Origin: Diphasiastrum complanatum
Taxonomy: Eukaryota > Streptophyta > Lycopodiopsida > Lycopodiales > Lycopodiaceae
NCBI GenBank assembly: GCA_029204225.1
Contig: MU831949.1
Coordinates: 1-21,000, forward strand
Direction: 5' to 3'
Length of the DNA: 21,000 bases
In this document: positions 20,311 to 21,000 of the stretch, piece by piece
Numbering within the stretch: position 1 is the first letter of the stretch
How the letters are laid out: each line of letters starts with the position of its first letter
Made by a program: the position numbers and the translations under genes
Notes under the pieces: generated by a model
Seen by the model: the letters and a program-made list of their open reading frames with translations, nothing else
Databases searched by the model: none
Told to the model about the DNA's origin: nothing

Positions 20311-21000
20311 ATCCCTAAAAAAGAACAATCCCTACAGGGACTTGAAGTATTTTCTGACCTCTTGCAAGCTCAGCTCACTATGCCATTCCATAGCACGATA
20401 AAATCTTTCATCGGGCTTCAACGCTATATCCATCGTAGTTTTCAGCTGCCTACTATTCCTGATGACCAGCAAAAAACAGAAGAGATTCCTAAAATTTTCT
20501 AAATTCCTATGAATCTGCTGAATATAGGTGTTGCTAAGGGGACTAGCATCACCTTGCCTTTGTCCTATAAAGACTATCCCGCAGTGTCCGCTATCCTTGA
20601 TAGCGGATCAGACATCAATATAATGGCTTTGTCATTGGCAAAGTCATGGGGCTTCCATACCCTCGATCACCCATGATACAAACTTCGCATGGTTGATCAA
20701 CGAGTTACGGACCGTGCTGGTCATTTATCAAACATCAAGGTTTGAATAGCAGGTGTCAAATTTGTAATCGATTGTGTCATCGTAGACTTACTAGAAGATG
20801 CCAATACTCATAAACTCCTTCTTGGTACACCCTGGCTCTAGATGACAGGCGTTGTCCAAGATTGGAATCATAGCAAAATCACCTTTGGCAATCACGACAA
20901 ATGAGTCACTGTTGACTCAACTGGCCATGTCAAGCCCGCTAAAGTTTATGATGATTGGCAATCAACAACTAATGACAAGTCAAATAGTGTCCCGATCCAA
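20311..21000 (+). pseudogene. Gypsy protease region, stop-riddled, continuing past the window
   Basis: Frame 1 continues without shift to the window end. After LQGLEVFSDLLQAQLTMPF comes SAILDSGSDINIMALSLA with the catalytic Asp codon at 20599-20601 (DSGSD), then WGFHTLDHP, VIDCVIVDLLEDANTHKLLL and GTPWL. This is the retropepsin fold order: active-site loop, flap region, then a hydrophobic-LLGxPWL segment. In-frame stops lie at 20500-20502, 20674-20676, 20743-20745, 20839-20841 and 20902-20904. No frameshift is seen over about 690 bases, so decay here is by point substitution. The protease would cut gag-pol; RT lies outside. Confidence 0.85.

Larger units (their letters stand above)
16195..21000 (+). 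mobile_element. Ty3/Gypsy LTR retrotransposon (5' part; continues past the window)
   Basis: Order on the plus strand: LTR with TATA and poly(A) signals, tRNA-Asp-type primer site, a long non-coding leader with minisatellite, Retrotrans_gag-type gag, Cys/His knuckles, and a DSGSD protease. RT, RNase H and integrase would lie beyond 21000. The tRNA-Asp primer and long leader are typical of the Athila/Tat branch of plant Gypsy elements; the exact lineage is inference. Frames contain many stops, so this copy is not autonomous. It interrupts Copia-1 RT, but its 3' LTR and target duplication are outside the window. Confidence 0.87.

Overview
The window reads as repeat-rich land-plant nuclear DNA. 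The evidence is one edge-truncated gene start resembling the plant organellar uL18 family, two long CT microsatellites, plant-type Ty1/Copia elements primed by initiator Met-tRNA, and a Ty3/Gypsy element whose primer site matches plant tRNA-Asp. The species cannot be told from the sequence. No intact transposon ORF survives: every pol-related frame carries stops or frameshifts.

Layout. 1-181 (minus): start of a uL18-like ribosomal protein gene, cut by the window edge, with a (GA)n tract just upstream. 263-904: a Pol III box-like fragment and a roughly 300 bp nested tandem duplication. 905-4845: no gene; it holds a dispersed decamer family (401-2093), a 27 bp tandem duplication, an uninterrupted (TC)54 tract and a possible old LTR. 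4846-5656 (minus): a decayed Copia gag-protease remnant, here called Copia-0. 5994-6140: a GACATCGAAGTC-type repeat. 6240-7371: no gene.

7372-16194 is a nest. Copia-1 (plus strand; gag, protease, integrase, a scrap of RT) is split at about 9554/15844 by Copia-2, a member of the same family in the opposite orientation (9555-15843, minus strand). Copia-2 has both LTRs, a primer-binding site, and gag, PR, IN, RT and RNase H in order, all with broken frames. Its integrase contains a 334-335 bp inverted duplication around an 11-nt loop. From about 16195 to the window end a Ty3/Gypsy element (plus strand) interrupts what is left of Copia-1. It shows a 5' LTR, a tRNA-Asp-type primer site, a leader full of roughly 25 bp minisatellite units, gag with four Cys/His knuckles, and a protease.

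The points most worth following are: (1) the integrase inverted duplication, which could be transcribed into a long hairpin RNA and act as a self-silencing trigger; its arms differ by about as much as the two LTRs do; (2) short tandem duplications (31-32 bp) spanning the LTR-end/primer-site junction in both Copia-2 and the Gypsy element; (3) same-family Copia elements nested head-on, so that transcripts of one are antisense to the other; (4) the higher-order minisatellite in the Gypsy leader; (5) the CCA-N3-ATGG decamer family near the gene.
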